DNA from: Roseiarcus sp963794155 | GTDB lineage: Bacteria; Pseudomonadota; Alphaproteobacteria; Rhizobiales; Beijerinckiaceae | Assembly (NCBI GenBank): GCA_963794155.1 | Contig: CAWCCX010000003.1 | Coordinates: 1-64,000, forward strand | Length of the DNA stretch: 64,000 nt | Direction of reading: 5' to 3' | Part shown: positions 1-10,421 of the stretch, piece by piece | Position numbering within the stretch: the first letter of the stretch is position 1 | Layout: the number at the start of each line of letters is the position of its first letter | Translations under genes and position numbers: made by a program | The notes under the pieces: generated by a model | What the model was told of the DNA's origin: nothing | Databases searched by the model: none | What the model saw: the letters and a program-made list of their open reading frames with translations, nothing else

Positions 1-1
1 C

Positions 2-814
2 GGGTTCCTTAAGCAACGATATAACGATGTCGAGATTTTTGTTGAGGACGCGTCTGGCCATGCTATGTGGTTGCGTCTGCTGCGGAAACTGTTACTCGGG
101 AACGTTCGGTTAGAGAGCGTTAACGTGCTTGGCGGGAGGGGTAACGTTATCGAAGCTTGTCGTTTGGACCAGATAAAAGACGGTCGGAAAAAATTATATA
201 TTATTGACGGAGATTTCGACTACTTGACGAACAAGAGCCTTCCTCGGCTGAGAAACCTTTACAGATTGAAGGCCTACTCCATAGAAAACCTTATTTTACA
301 CCCGTTATGCATTTTTCAGGTATGCCGGGACTACGATCCTACCGTAAACTCCGCAAACGCTCTCCAAAGGATAGAATATGACAGGCTGATTGGGCAGCAT
401 GAACTACTCGTAAAGGCGTTGTATGTTGTATATGCCACGGCGCAGGAATTCGGTCTGGGGATCGAGACCGTAAAATACTCTGTATATAAATTGTTAACTA
501 AAAAGGGGAATTCCAATGAGCTGGATGTGGGAAAAGTCTGGTCTCGAATTAGGGCTATAGTGCGGGCCTCCGTGCGAAGCATCGAAGTAGGTAGTTTTTC
601 GCGGAAGCGGAGAGAATTATGGGCGAGGGGAAAGGTATTGGATCTCGATAGGGTCGTATCCGGAAAGAACTGTATCTTGCCTATACTGTGGCTTCACATG
701 CAATCCCATCATAACTACCGAGGAAACCAGGAGGAATTTAAACTGCAGCTGGCGAAGGAGTTCACAAAAGGCTGCGAACCGTTCCTTGCTCGCCGACTAA
801 GAGCGATGGCTTGA
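2..814 (+). CDS. DUF4435 domain protein, 5' truncated by window edge
   Basis: The open frame runs in from the left edge, so the ATG at 65 is internal: the codons before it read ...DVEIFVEDASGHAMW. The pattern of an early V-E-D, then LYIIDGDFDYL and AYSIENLI near the first third, resembles DUF4435, a Toprim-like family usually found beside AAA/OLD-type ATPases in accessory and defence islands. The remaining 200 residues have no further motif I recognise. The gene ends 35 bp from the 3' end of the broken polymerase on the other strand. Base composition is AT-richer than most of the window, which suggests transfer. The partner ATPase, if any, would be left of the window. Confidence 0.65.
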   Translation, partial: GFLKQRYNDVEIFVEDASGHAMWLRLLRKLLLGNVRLESVNVLGGRGNVIEACRLDQIKDGRKKLYIIDGDFDYLTNKSLPRLRNLYRLKAYSIENLILHPLCIFQVCRDYDPTVNSANALQRIEYDRLIGQHELLVKALYVVYATAQEFGLGIETVKYSVYKLLTKKGNSNELDVGKVWSRIRAIVRASVRSIEVGSFSRKRRELWARGKVLDLDRVVSGKNCILPILWLHMQSHHNYRGNQEEFKLQLAKEFTKGCEPFLARRLRAMA

Positions 815-848
815 ATTGTCCGTCGGAACCTGCGCAGTCGGGTGTCCG

Positions 849-3800
849 TCACCGAAATAGACTTCGTCCCTTCTGCGATTGCACAGAAACGATCCTTGCC
901 AAAAAGGCCCTTGAGGGCCGTCGCTTGCCCGCAATTACTTTTCCCAAGTTCGAAGCATCGACGCAAAGAAGGTCCGCCAGCGCTCCCAACCCGATCTGGT
1001 CCCTGTTTGCGTTCAACCACGCTACCGCGGTGCTCTCATTCTCATCACGGTTTTGCCTTCCGCCCGCAATCCGTTCCGCCGTCTGCGCCATGCGCTTCAG
1101 CAGCCCGTCGTCCACCTCCTGACCAGCCCACGCCGCGTCAATGGTCCGCATCGCGATGCGAGCCTCCCGCATTAGCTCGCGCTTTCCGACCGACTTGATT
1201 GTCTCGATCATGCGGCCGCGATCAAAGGACGATGCGGGATAAACGAGCACCCCTTCCTGATCCTCGGTCCGAGCGACGTCCTCTTCCCAACCGTCCGTCT
1301 CCTTGCCGATGTCTTCGATGGTTTCCGCGAAGACATATCGAAGTAAGACACCTTCCTCGTTCCAGCCGCCGCCGAGGAACTTGTATTCGGGCTGGCGATG
1401 ATAGTCCCGTATAGCGTCGGCGACGGTGCGAAGCCATTTTCTTGGCACGACCTCCTGGCTATCCGAACTGCGGTCGAAGACCCGGCGCAATGCCTTATCG
1501 ATATCCTTCTCGTAAGGCGCTACCGGACGCATGGCATCAAGCTTTGGGTTCCATTGGTGCGTTGGGTCCTCCGTGGCTAGGTCCTCCTGACGGCGGGTGA
1601 AAAGGGTGAGCATGAAGTTGAACGGCTTCACCTGTTCGGCGTAAGGCCGGCCTTCGTTGTATCGCTTGAACCAATCGAGGACTGCGGGCCGTGTCGCGCC
1701 GTAACGGCTGCGCGCCGGTTTCATCATTTCGCGACGATATGCGTAATCGACTTCGCGAGGCGTATCGCCAAGCGCCGCTGAGTGATGTGTTTCCAGACAT
1801 CCTCTTCCCAAACCCTAACGCCGTTGTCTCGGTCGCCGCGGGCTTCTTCCTCGTCTCCGTAGGGCGAGGCGTAATGTCCGAGGCCGTACACCGAAGCCTT
1901 CCTGATCATCGGCTTGCCATGCCGATCCAAGTTGAAGAGGGCATACCTCTTGGCGGAGATGGCGAAGCAAAATAGGGGCTCAAACCGGCCCTTCGCAAAA
2001 TTCTGGTCCTCCATTTCGAGGATCGAAACCGCGCCCTTCTTCGGATCAGGCTCATAAGGGTTGAGCGGGACGAACCATGCACAAATGCTCTGGACACTGC
2101 ACGAACTCATCGAACGCCAGTTCCTCCGTGTTCGCGAACGCCATGCTGTCCGTGTCGCAGAAGGCCCAGTTCAAATCATGCTCGAACGCGAGCCGCTCCG
2201 TCAGCGCCAGCATGAGGCGCGCCGCACCGGTGATCAACGTGCCGAGCAATGGGTGATAGAAACGTCCCGGTTGCTCCAGCTTCGAGGGTTCGACAATCCG
2301 CTTGCCTTGCGAAGTGTAGATCGCGAGCGGCGGATCATTCTCCTCGGCGTCTTCGACGTTCAGTTCAATGAAGATCCCATAGCTGGTCGCGTTCGCGAGT
2401 ATCTTCAGCGCCAGCTGGTTCATGTCCAAGTTCTTGGTTTCCTGGCTGTCTGGATCAAGGTGCTCCGCCTCTTTGAGATCCGATTTGACGCGTCGTCGCA
2501 GCTCGATCACCCGTTGATAGAAATCGTCCTTGTAGGGATCAACCCTGAACTCCAGCTCACCGGCGACTTCTATCGGTCGCAAGCCCACTTGGGGTGGCTT
2601 AGGCGTGAACCGAATTGCCCGCATGACCTTCGCGGCCTTTCCGGTGAGCAGCTTCGAGGCGACGCAGTCGGCGAGCGTGAACCAAAGCGGGCGCTCAGCG
2701 GATAGATAGTTGACACCGATAGTCGGCATGTCGCCGGACTTGTTTTCGACCTTTAGCCGCGGCGCATATCGTGCCCGCACGGGAAAGATGTCGGCCTCGA
2801 GTTTGACCTGAACGAGCGTCGTCATTCTCTTCCACGTTGACGCGTCCTGAAGATCGTCGAGCTGAACGCCATCGAGAAAGGCTTGCGTCTCGGCGGTTGC
2901 GTCCTCCTCGTTGACGCCTTGCGCGATGACGAACCGCCACAAGCCCATCAGCGTGCACACCGTCGGGTACATCGAGGCGAAGTCGCAATAGAGCGCCGGA
3001 ACGATTGTTCGGCGGAATCCACCTCGGCGCGACCCCGAAGTACGAGCTCATGATTGCGCCAATCGTGACCGGATCGAAGTCGTTTTGCACCTCGCGCCAT
3101 GGGCGGATGCCATTTCCTCCAAATATGCCTTTCCGACGCCGGCCTCTGAGAAAATGCGGTGCGGCGGCGTCAGGCGCAGTCGGTGCAACCGGTAGCGGCG
3201 CACGAGTTCCTCGTAGCACTGGCGCGTCGTCTAGGTGTCATTGACCGCGTAGTCGATGAACTCGGGATCGATCTCGCGGTCGAAATCGGTGAACTCTCCC
3301 TTGTGCTTGACACCAAGGTATCGCGCCAAGCTTCCCAAACTGTGCGAGGTGCTGGTCAGAGCCGCCGCTAGCGTTCTGACGTCGAGAAAGTTGCCGCTCT
3401 GAAACGTGACACGCTCGCCCCTCCGGCGCTGGCTTCGTGCTGTTTCTTGATGCGCCGGCTTCGCAAATTTGAAGAACGACAATCGGCTATTGCGGTGCTT
3501 GATGCGCAGGAACGGCTGATCATCAAACGGAGAAAGCTGGAAGGTGAACCCGCCAACCATAAATCGATCTGCCTTTTTCAAAGGCGCGCCGGCCGCAATC
3601 TCATCTTTGGTCCTGCCGGCTCGCGAGACCCTCGCCGCCGCATGATGAATGGCCAGACGCGACAGATCGAATGGCAGGTTGAACCCGACGACGAGACCTC
3701 AGCCTTGAACGCTGTCGGTAGAAATCGGTGGTGGACAAAATCATGAAGGCTGAAGGGCGGCTCGACGCCACGTCTTTGGCGCTTCGGCCTTCAACGTTTC

Positions 3801-4122
3801 CAATTCGGCGTCCGTGACCTTGTCGTAGAACAGCCCCTTCTCTCGGCACCTTCCCTTTCGCCATATCTGAAAAGTTCCGAAACGCAGCCGTTGACTTTCG
3901 TCGGGTGTCGCCTCTGTATCGAAAATGAGCACGAATTCCGGGGCATTTGGCGCCTGGATCGAGGCTCTTTGGATGGCGGTTCGGCGTAGGCTCAGAGGAT
4001 GTCGGACGCCGTTCCGGTTCCGGGACGGCGTCCGACAACTTTTCATGGAAGTTGAGGTCGGCCCCATACCCCTGCCTGGCGAGTTCGATCAGGAATTCGC
4101 CGAAGCGCCGAACGTCTCGCAC
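849..4122 (-). pseudogene. Family B DNA polymerase, frameshifted copy 1
   Basis: Read from 4.1 kb down, the polymerase motifs occur in order but in different frames: ExoI FVLIFDTEA (near 3930), ExoII VVGFNLPFDL (near 3680), ExoIII EFIDYAVND (near 3240), the YxGG region GAIMSSYFG (near 3050), motif A DFASMYPTV (near 2975), motif B LKILANATSYG and motif C CDTDS (both in the open frame ending at 2052), KxY AISAKRYALFN (near 1960), then the C-terminal HTH region in the frame ending at 849. At least six frame changes are needed, so it is not functional. It aligns throughout with the intact polymerase at 19.8-23.1 kb. The start is uncertain; an ATG at 4122 overlaps the HNH gene, and the protein may have begun elsewhere. 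Confidence 0.85.
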
Positions 4123-4427
4123 ATAAGCTCAAAATATTCCGCGACCGACAAGAGCCACCGACCGATGACCTCGAAAACGTTACGCGGATTGTCGGTCGAC
4201 GGCGGTTCCTCGCGCTGGAGCTCGGAACGCTTGTGGTGACAGGATTTGGGTGCGCAAAGGGGCCAGACCAGATCGCCGTGCTTGCAGCCAATCATGTGAT
4301 CGTCTTCCTTGCCCCCGGCCAAGTCGCATCCGCACCCGATGCAGACCTCATTGTGGATGCCGGCCAGCGGTTCCTTCTTGTTCTTCACCGCCGCGCGGCG
4401 AAGTTCTCTTTCGCTGGGGGTCATCAT
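4089..4427 (-). pseudogene. Small HNH-like zinc-binding protein, copy 1, probably C-terminally frameshifted
   Basis: A 112-residue frame contains CIGCGC, then DDHMIG, then LCAPKSCHHKRSEL and EEPPSTDNPRN. This cysteine/histidine layout is typical of an HNH-type metal-finger nuclease. The same skeleton (a leading His pair, a later His followed by K/E-L, then EE-PP...DPxN) recurs in the copy at 19.2 kb. The last codons run into a frame change near 4100: the other frame continues ...FGEFLIELARQGYGAD, which fits as its natural C-terminus. It sits 34 bp downstream of HTH-B and directly upstream of polB, as in the other copy. Catalytic activity is inferred from the motif only. Confidence 0.6.
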
Positions 4428-4461
4428 GCGATCCTTTCGCTAATTCGATATTGTTCGGGGA

Positions 4462-5003
4462 TCACCGCCTCACCGCGATGATCGAGTTCGTAGAGGGTGT
4501 TTCATCCAGCTCGAAGGGATGGAATTTTCCGCTGGTGTCGCGGATGCCCTTGCCGCTGAATGCCGCCAGAAACCCATTGTCGCCAGTTCGCAGGAACTGC
4601 TTCACAGCCTGCATATAGCGACCGGCCTCCGCCGCTTGATCGAGGCTCATCCACGGGCTGATGACGCTCCCGTCCGAGAAAAACGGGAACTGACGTGATC
4701 GTCGGTCGACAATCTTCCAGCGCCCATTCTCGCGACTTGCGGCGGTGTTCTCCTTCAGTACGCGCGAAGGCGTTCCTGGCTCATGCGGTATGGGAGGCCG
4801 CGTCCCGGAGGAGGCGCCGCGCCGCATCATCTTCAGCGCCAGCTCCTCCCGACTGTTGGGGTTGACTCCGCGCCCTGTTGGCGTCCTCCGCCGCTCTCCA
4901 GCCCTCGGGTGCCTCGCGCCGCTGAGCGGCTCAACCCTCTTTGAGCCGCGAGCGCGACGCGCCTCGCGTATTCTTTTCGGTAGTCTCTATGGCGCTTGGC
5001 CAT
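4462..5003 (-). pseudogene. Helix-turn-helix protein HTH-B, frameshifted copy 1
   Basis: The likely start is the ATG at 5003, reading MAKRHRDYRKEYARRVALAA; that frame stops near 4840, and the rest continues in the frame ending at 4462. Between about 4770 and 4830 a third frame supplies an HTH-like stretch, MSQERLRAY followed by LKENTAASRENGRW. The C-terminal block GFLAAFSGKGIRDTSGKFHP matches HLAAFVGKGLRDSAGAFHP of the copy at 18.6-19.2 kb. Two or more indels make it a pseudogene. It is divergent from HTH-A, with 92 bp between the starts. It is probably a regulator or DNA-binding accessory protein of the element; no named family was recognised. Confidence 0.7.
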
Positions 5004-5095
5004 CGTTTATCTCCGCGCGCGAAATTACCGGGAGTCAGATACAGAGGGGCAAGCGCGCGATTTATTTGCCAAAATGTAAGCTGTAAGACCACCGG

Positions 5096-5925
5096 ATGGC
5101 TGACACGGCCAAACAGGTCACTGACGAGCTGGCCAAGACAGGCCGGCGGGTGACCGAGCGGCAGCTCACCGATTGGCGGGCCCAAGAGTTGCTTCCGGAG
5201 CTGAGCGAAAAGGGAGAGGGCAGGGAAAGGGAAAAATCTATTTCTGGACGCAACCCACATCCTGGACCGCGTGGCCTTCGTTGCGGATCACAAGGGTTGG
5301 GACACGTCCCGCGTTATTTGCGTCCTTTGGTGTTGCGGCTTTGAAGTTCCGAAAAGGCGCTGAAGGAGGCGTGGCTTGAAGCGATCGAACGAGTGACGCG
5401 GCTGATGTCTAAGCGAGACATGAATCGGGGATGGAGGCTCGAAGCTCAAGACTATTTTGATGAGTTGGAGGACGCCTTTCATCAGCATGCGGCAGCTTTT
5501 GAAAAGCTCAAAAGAGCCGAAGGCGATGACATGGCCGAGTTTGCGTATGAAGCGGTGCAAGTGGTCTTTGCGTTCGTATTTGCAAACGCAATCCAAAATG
5601 ACGTTGACGTAGAAATAGATTATATAAATCAATATCTTAAAACATACAAACCGATGATCGGCGAGTATCGAGAATATGGGTTGCCGATAATTAATGTCGA
5701 AGTCGCGTTGTCCATGCGGCGCTTTGTCAATGTCTTTGCAATGCGAGACGCAATTCGCAAAGCGACGCCGACGCAAATTGCAGAAGCGGAATTTATCTGG
5801 CGCACTATTTGTCGGCTGCCTGCGCTTATATCCCAGGCCCCAAGTCCTGAATTGGGCTTGACTTGGGCGCGACGCCTTCAGGCGACCTTCGGGCGGCCGG
5901 TGCTCTCTAGCTTGATGGTGGCGCT
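5096..5925 (+). pseudogene. MerR-like HTH protein HTH-A, frameshifted copy 1
   Basis: It starts at the ATG at 5096 (MADTAKQVTDELAKTG). An N-terminal helix-turn-helix VTERQLTDWRAQELLPEL parallels VTMDQVRRWRREGLLPDV of copy 2; the W-R-x-x-x-LLP pattern is like MerR domains. The frame then shifts near 5210 (KIYFW), near 5240 (HILDRVAFVADHKGWDTS) and near 5360 (ALKEAWLEAIERVTRLMS), and the rest is open to about 5920. A block VEVALSMRRFVNVF corresponds loosely to KAISMGHFAAIA of copy 2. At least three indels disable it. In copy 2 this gene overlaps cas1, but here a TPR-gene fragment follows. Confidence 0.65.
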
Positions 5926-6380
5926 ATCTTTCGGTGTCATCCGACAAGGTCGGCGACGTGCAGAGGGCGCAGGGCGACCTCGTGGGCGCGCTGAAGTCCT
6001 ACAACGACAGCCTCGCGATCGCCGACCGTCTCGCGAAATCCGATCCTAGCAACGCGGGTTGGCAGCACGATCTCTTGGTGTACTATTGGAATATCGCGGC
6101 GAGCCTTAGGCAACGTGGCGACAAACCCAGCGCTTTGGACGCCTTGCACAAAGGCCGGGATATTGCGCAGCGCTTGACGAAGCTTTCGCCGGAAAATGCC
6201 GAATGGAAGCGCGACCTGGACTGGTTGAAGCGGAGATCGCAAGCTTGGCGCACTAGCATCGAACGTGTCAAGCGAAACGACCGTACAGTATCAAGAGGCC
6301 AATACGCCCCAGGCTCGATCCGCAGCTTGCAACTGCCAACAAATATAAGGAGCTTCTCCGTACAATCGGCACAAAAATAG
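5925..6380 (+). pseudogene. TPR-repeat protein fragment
   Basis: The frame reads KVGDVQRAQGDLVGALKSYN, ...LAIADRLAKSDPSNAGWQHDL and a second related block ALDALHKGRDIAQRLTKLSP ENAEWKRDL. These are tandem ~45-residue tetratricopeptide units typical of large TPR effector proteins in alphaproteobacteria. Only two units remain. There is no N-terminal domain and no start codon with a ribosome-binding site, and the frame degenerates after about 6240. It is best seen as the leftover of a larger gene cut by the arrival of the upstream element. Confidence 0.65.
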
Positions 6381-6845
6381 GCGTGCTACGCGCCTCCATG
6401 CTTGTGGAGGTTTTGGGAAAGTGAACCGCACCGCTCGCCGCTCGGTGTTGCTTCCGTAACCCAAAGATCCAACAGCTAATACCATGAGGAACATATAACT
6501 GCGACAGTTCGGCTAATTTTGGTCAAAGATGCGCTCAAAAGCTCACTTCCCTTTACCCCCATCTGTTCAAAGCGGGGATATAGCGATCGTTGGCGTGAGC
6601 CGCAGATTGGGCACCACTCTTCCCTCGCCTATTCAATGTTGAGGCTTTCACGAAGACACAGAGACGTGGCGGCAAGTATCGAGCTGTCCAGCGCGCACAT
6701 ATGGGTTTCACAAGCGCGGCCGGGCTATGCCCGCTAACTCCGCGTGATCGTCGCGCTAATTGACCAGGAAATCACCCAGGACTATTAAGTCGTCAGAAGC
6801 AAACTACACCCGCGGAATCATCGACGGATTTTGGAGGGGGATGGC
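6381..6845. other. Intergenic stretch with a dispersed-repeat copy
   Basis: No gene is supported in this 465-bp stretch. It contains one copy of a dispersed repeat (6552-6620) also found at 28.12-28.20 and 32.21-32.26 kb. Just before the next gene lies GGAGGGGG (6833-6840), which acts as its ribosome-binding site. Confidence 0.6.
6552..6620 (+). repeat. Dispersed repeat, core CCCATCTGTTCAAAGCGGG
   Basis: The core (6558-6576) is preceded by TTTACC and followed by GATATAGCGATCGTT and a TGAGCC...TGGGCACCAC tail. The outer arm matches the sequence at 28.11-28.15 kb in inverse orientation. Relative to the copy at 28.15 kb, the core is inverted between similar arms. Confidence 0.65.
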
Positions 6846-7703
6846 TTGAGGAGGAAGCGACCGTTTTCGCGTCACCCTCTGTGGCTTTTTGCATCATGTT
6901 GGTGTTCTACGGCTATTGCACAGGAGAGCAGTGAGCAGCTAGCCAAGGAACTGGCAAACCCGATCGCCAGCCTTATTAGCGTTCCTTTTCAGAGCAATTA
7001 TGACTGTTGCTTTGGACCTCTCCAGGGCGGGGAGTATACACTCAACACACAGCCAGTCATTCCAATCTCGCTCAATCCTGAATGGAATCTAATCCTACGA
7101 ACAATCGTGCCGATCATTGGAACGGGGGATACATACCCGCAAATCCTTTTGCCGGACGTTGGAGGGGAGCCGACATACCACCCAGGAATCGGCGGCACAT
7201 GGGGCCTTGGGGACACCGTACAAAGTTTTTTCCTTTCGCCGAAAGCTCCAACGAGCAACGGTATCATTTGGGGCGCCGGCCCCGTATTCCTCTACCCGAC
7301 CGCGACGAGCGACATTCTCGGCGCGCATCGCTGGGGAGCCGGACCAACAGCCGTGGCCTTAAAACAGCAAGGGCCGTGGACGGTGGGGGCGCTGGTCAAC
7401 CACATTTGGTCGTTTGCGGATACGAGCAGTGGCGGAGCTGACGTCAACAGCACGTTCATCCAACCGTTTATTGCCTATACCACGCCAACGGCATTCACCA
7501 CGATGCTAAGTTCAGAATCCACTTACAACTGGCTCAATCACAGGTGGATAGTCCCGATCAATTTGCTGTTCAGTCAGGTCGTCAGAATTGGCGGACAGCC
7601 CGTCAGTTTCCAGATTGGACCAAGATACTACGCTGCGACCGTAGATCAGGGCGCCAGATGGGGCGTTCAATTCAACGTAACCTTGCTCTTTCCAGCCAAA
7701 TAG
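6846..7703 (+). CDS. Outer-membrane transporter-like beta-barrel protein
   Basis: It is predicted to be secreted: after the TTG at 6846 comes a basic, hydrophobic leader ending near CSTAIAQ. The ATG at 6841 is out of frame (ATG GCT TGA), and GGAGGGGG is 5 bp ahead of the TTG, which decides the start. The mature part has ELANPIASLISVPFQSNYD and LNTQPVIPISLNPEWNLILR, hallmarks of a conserved 'transporter' family related to the MetA/phenol-pathway outer-membrane proteins. It has alternating aromatic beta-strand patterns and ends ...VQFNVTLLFPAK. At 285 residues it is about full length. It stands alone, followed by a broken membrane-protein gene. The substrate cannot be told. Confidence 0.7.
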   Translation: MRRKRPFSRHPLWLFASCWCSTAIAQESSEQLAKELANPIASLISVPFQSNYDCCFGPLQGGEYTLNTQPVIPISLNPEWNLILRTIVPIIGTGDTYPQILLPDVGGEPTYHPGIGGTWGLGDTVQSFFLSPKAPTSNGIIWGAGPVFLYPTATSDILGAHRWGAGPTAVALKQQGPWTVGALVNHIWSFADTSSGGADVNSTFIQPFIAYTTPTAFTTMLSSESTYNWLNHRWIVPINLLFSQVVRIGGQPVSFQIGPRYYAATVDQGARWGVQFNVTLLFPAK

Positions 7704-7725
7704 GGATCAGGAGCGGAGTCGAGTT

Positions 7726-8176
7726 ATGAGCGTTGTGCTCGAAATGATCGGCCGTGGTTGGGAAAATCTTCTGGCGCGCCCGGATGGTCCCCTAAGTTTG
7801 CGGTTCTACGTCCAGCCGACGATGGCGAGCTTGTTAGCCCTGCGCGCCGGCATTCAGGATGCGAGGGAGGGGAGGCAGGGCTATCTGTGGGCGATCCTAA
7901 CGCGCCCGCAGAGGCGTCTGCAGTTGCTCCACGAGGGCTGGCGGGGAGCGATGACTCCATTCCTGCTGGCGATCGCGCTCGATCTGCATCTATCAGATCA
8001 TGACAGTCCGGTTTGTCTATCCGCTGGAGCTGCTGTTCACGGCGACCTTGCTGGCGCTTGTCCCATACGCCTTGTTGCGAGGACCCTTCAATCGCCTCGC
8101 GCGCCTGTTCTTGCCGGCTGCTCAGGCGGCGCCCATCGAACCTAAGGGGCCGACGAAAGTCCCATTTCCGGATTGA
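7726..8176 (+). pseudogene. Small membrane protein, single frameshift
   Basis: The start at 7726 gives MSVVLEMIGRGWENLLARPD, then LRFYVQPTMASLLALRAG, DAREGRQGYLWAIL and LLHEGWRGAMTPFLLAIALD. Near 7991 one extra base moves the frame; the continuation IYQIMTVRFVYPLELLF, ATLLALVPYALLRGPF ends at 8176. Rejoined, it is a ~149-residue inner-membrane protein with three hydrophobic segments, of a type I know only as a conserved hypothetical protein. It lies 22 bp behind the transporter gene, so the two may have been co-transcribed. Confidence 0.65.
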
Positions 8177-8233
8177 TATGAAGGGAGAAGTGTGGTTTCC
8201 GCTCAATCGCGAACAGGGAGTCGACGGGGCTGA

Positions 8234-8521
8234 ATGTTGAAGGCTAGAGATTCTTTGGCGATTGGCTTCGCGATCGCGCTGGCGAGCCAATTTGCGGCCG
8301 ACGCTGCGGACCTCGGAAAGCCGGCCGATCCCCATCATCGTCGCTATGTTCATCACCGCATTCCGGCTGTCCGTGGCTCTGTCGCAACAACTGCGGTTGC
8401 TGCGCCGGGCGTTCCGGCTGCCACAAAGCCCGCGGCCTCCTTGCCCGTTCGGAACGACAGCGACGGGTTGAGCCGCGACCCGGAGGACTGCAACAAAGGC
8501 TGCCTCGATAGTAGCGAGTAA
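8234..8521 (+). CDS. Small secreted hypothetical protein
   Basis: This 95-residue frame has a signal-peptide-like start (MLKARDSLAIGFAIALASQF, cleavage near ADAADL). It is followed by a His/Arg-rich segment (DPHHRRYVHHR) and an Ala/Pro-rich, low-complexity tail with two cysteines near the end (CNKGC). No family is recognised. Only a weak ribosome-binding site precedes the ATG. It ends 25 bp from the convergent porin gene. It could be a small periplasmic protein or a chance frame; the leader makes the former more likely. Confidence 0.45.
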   Translation: MLKARDSLAIGFAIALASQFAADAADLGKPADPHHRRYVHHRIPAVRGSVATTAVAAPGVPAATKPAASLPVRNDSDGLSRDPEDCNKGCLDSSE

Positions 8522-8546
8522 ACGGCTGCTGCGAAGCGTCGCTGCC

Positions 8547-9990
8547 TCAGAACCTGATGCGCAGGCCAACCGTCGGATCGATGTTCTGGGTCTTGATGAA
8601 ACCGCTGGCGAGACCGCCGTAGACATTGGTGATCATCATGCCGCCGTAGAGGTCTGCGCGAGCGAACGGCTTGTAATCGATCAGGAAAGAAATGGCGGAC
8701 TGGCTGCCTGCGCATCTCGGACTACTGGTACTGGCGCCGGAACCGGTGCAGGTGGCCGGCGAGGGCAGGAAGTCGTTCTGAATCCCGATAGACGAAACTG
8801 GCTGCGATGCTGAGGTCGGTCCGGACATTGTATTTTGCCCCGACCCAAAACGTGTGCACGACCTGATTGATATCGTAATAGGTGGCGTTCACTTCGCCCG
8901 GCGGAACGAAAATGCCGCGCGCGAGTGTGTAGAAGCCGTTTGGAAAGGCGTCGGACGGATTGGCGAGACGGGCGTAGGAATAGCCGCCATATATTTCGGA
9001 CCGATCCCATTTGTATCTGCCGGCCACAAGGAAAGCGACAACGTCGGCGAGCGTGGCCTGCAAAATCGAATTCGGATCGTATCCAGCGGGCAGATCGCTT
9101 CCGCTGAAGCTTTGGAGAGATACCGCGTCTTTCGCGTATCGAACAACGGCGTCAGCGGAGAATCCGCCGAAAGTGGCTCCAACCTGGGCCTCGTATTCAC
9201 CCATGGAGCCGTTCCCCAGCGCATAACCGTTCCCGACCTGCGCCAGGCCGGCGAGACGGAAGTTTCCAAACTCCAGCCGATATTGAAGCCCGGTGTTGAC
9301 GCGAACCGGTTCAGGGTAGCCGTAGCGAGGAAAGGGTCCTGAATTGGTGATAAGCGAGAACGCGTTCGATCGGGTGGGATCGTAGGCGACCGCGGCCTCG
9401 TTCGAAAGCGAGATCATGCGGCCGGCGGTCAGCGTGCCATAGGTTTCGCTGCTGACGCCCACGAATCCCAGCGAATTGTCCCACTGACCAGCGCGGCTCG
9501 AGTCGCCGTTGGCGGTCTGTTGCGTCGGCGGATTGAGGTTATTGTCGGCGAGGGACTTGGGGCCGTTGTCCGGCAACAGCGAAAAAGGATTATAGGCAAG
9601 CTCGGCCGCGCCGATCAGCAGCCAATCGCCTCCTATCGGCTCCTCCATTTTCACGCCAACCGTTGAAGCGCTCAAGGCGTTGGGAGACCAGGACCAGCGA
9701 GCGCCTACGCTAGTTTTTTGGATGGTGTAGAAGACGCCCTTGTCATACCACTTCCCGAAAGCGACGCCCGCGGTGTCGTAGCCGTAGCCCACATCCAGTG
9801 TGCCGTAGAGGGTGAAACCGGCGTAGGTCAGAGGGCAGTCTGAAACAGAGGCATTGAGCCAGTCCCAAACGCTTCTGAAGCAGCTCGGCGCCTTGGGCGG
9901 GTCGGACGGCTTCGCCGTGGGGAGATCCGCAGCTTGGGCGCAGCCGGCCATTTCGACCATGGCTACGAGGGCTATTGGAAATCGCTTCAT
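8547..9990 (-). pseudogene. Alphaproteobacterial porin, C-terminal frameshift
   Basis: The start is the ATG at 9990 (MKRFPIALVAMVEMAGCAQA, cleavage before ADLP). The mature part has the 16-strand general-porin pattern of Rhizobiales: an early disulfide-type CFRSVWDWLNASVSDC, YAGFTLYGTLDVGYGYDTAG, and the L3-like GFVGVSSETYGTLTAGR. The frame breaks near 8793 after SIAASFVYR; the other frame continues IQNDFLPSPATCTGSG and ends DPTVGLRIRF at 8547, with the terminal Phe that outer-membrane porins need for assembly. A single extra G in a GGG run would explain the shift, so either a real mutation or a base-calling error is possible. Confidence 0.8.
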
Positions 9991-10421
9991 CCGACTTCGC
10001 GGCTTGCGTCCCTCGACAAACTCTGAAAACTCGTGGGGCAACGCTATCGACCCCGCTACCGGGTTTCACGCGGTCGGACGGGCGCACCTGGTACAGCGCC
10101 CCCGCCGTGGAGCTGCGTTCGATTGACAAACCGTGCGGTGATCTTCACCATATCGCCAGTTGACCCGCAGTTCTGTCGTGTTGATCATGCGACAATTGAT
10201 AATTGAAGCTGGCGGGTCTGCCCTCGTCAACCTTGTCATGATGGCGGTCCAAACAGGTCTCGGCCCACGGCTTCATTTTTCCCGCTGGAGCTGCCCTCCC
10301 ACCGCAACACGACTGGCTCTCGCGTGTTGCGGGGACCACTAGACCTTGGGCGACAGTCGAGTCCGTCGGCTTCGTTGCGAGGCAGAACTCATCAACCACC
10401 AACCTGAAAAGGCGCTGTGCC
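9991..10421. other. Divergent intergenic region
   Basis: About 430 bp separate the porin and the plus-strand Dyp cluster. No convincing gene is seen on either strand. It should hold promoters for both directions, but no clear -35/-10 pair could be assigned by eye. Confidence 0.5.

Larger units (their letters stand above)
849..5925 (-). mobile_element. Degraded casposon-like module, copy 1 (polB, HNH, HTH-B, HTH-A; no cas1)
   Basis: Four broken genes keep the same order and relative orientation as the better preserved copy at 17.4-23.1 kb: polB, HNH and HTH-B on the minus strand, and HTH-A diverging on the plus strand. Every gene except the short HNH frame has at least one clear frameshift. 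No cas1 was found beyond HTH-A; a TPR-gene fragment occupies that position. No terminal repeat like that of copy 2 was found beyond the polB stop. The two modules are related at protein level but clearly diverged, so this is an old paralogue or independent insertion rather than a recent duplication. Confidence 0.7.

Noticed and set aside
2061..2705. Plus-strand 214-codon frame inside the polymerase pseudogene
   Set aside because: The minus strand of the same interval encodes polymerase motifs A to C; the plus frame is a shadow.
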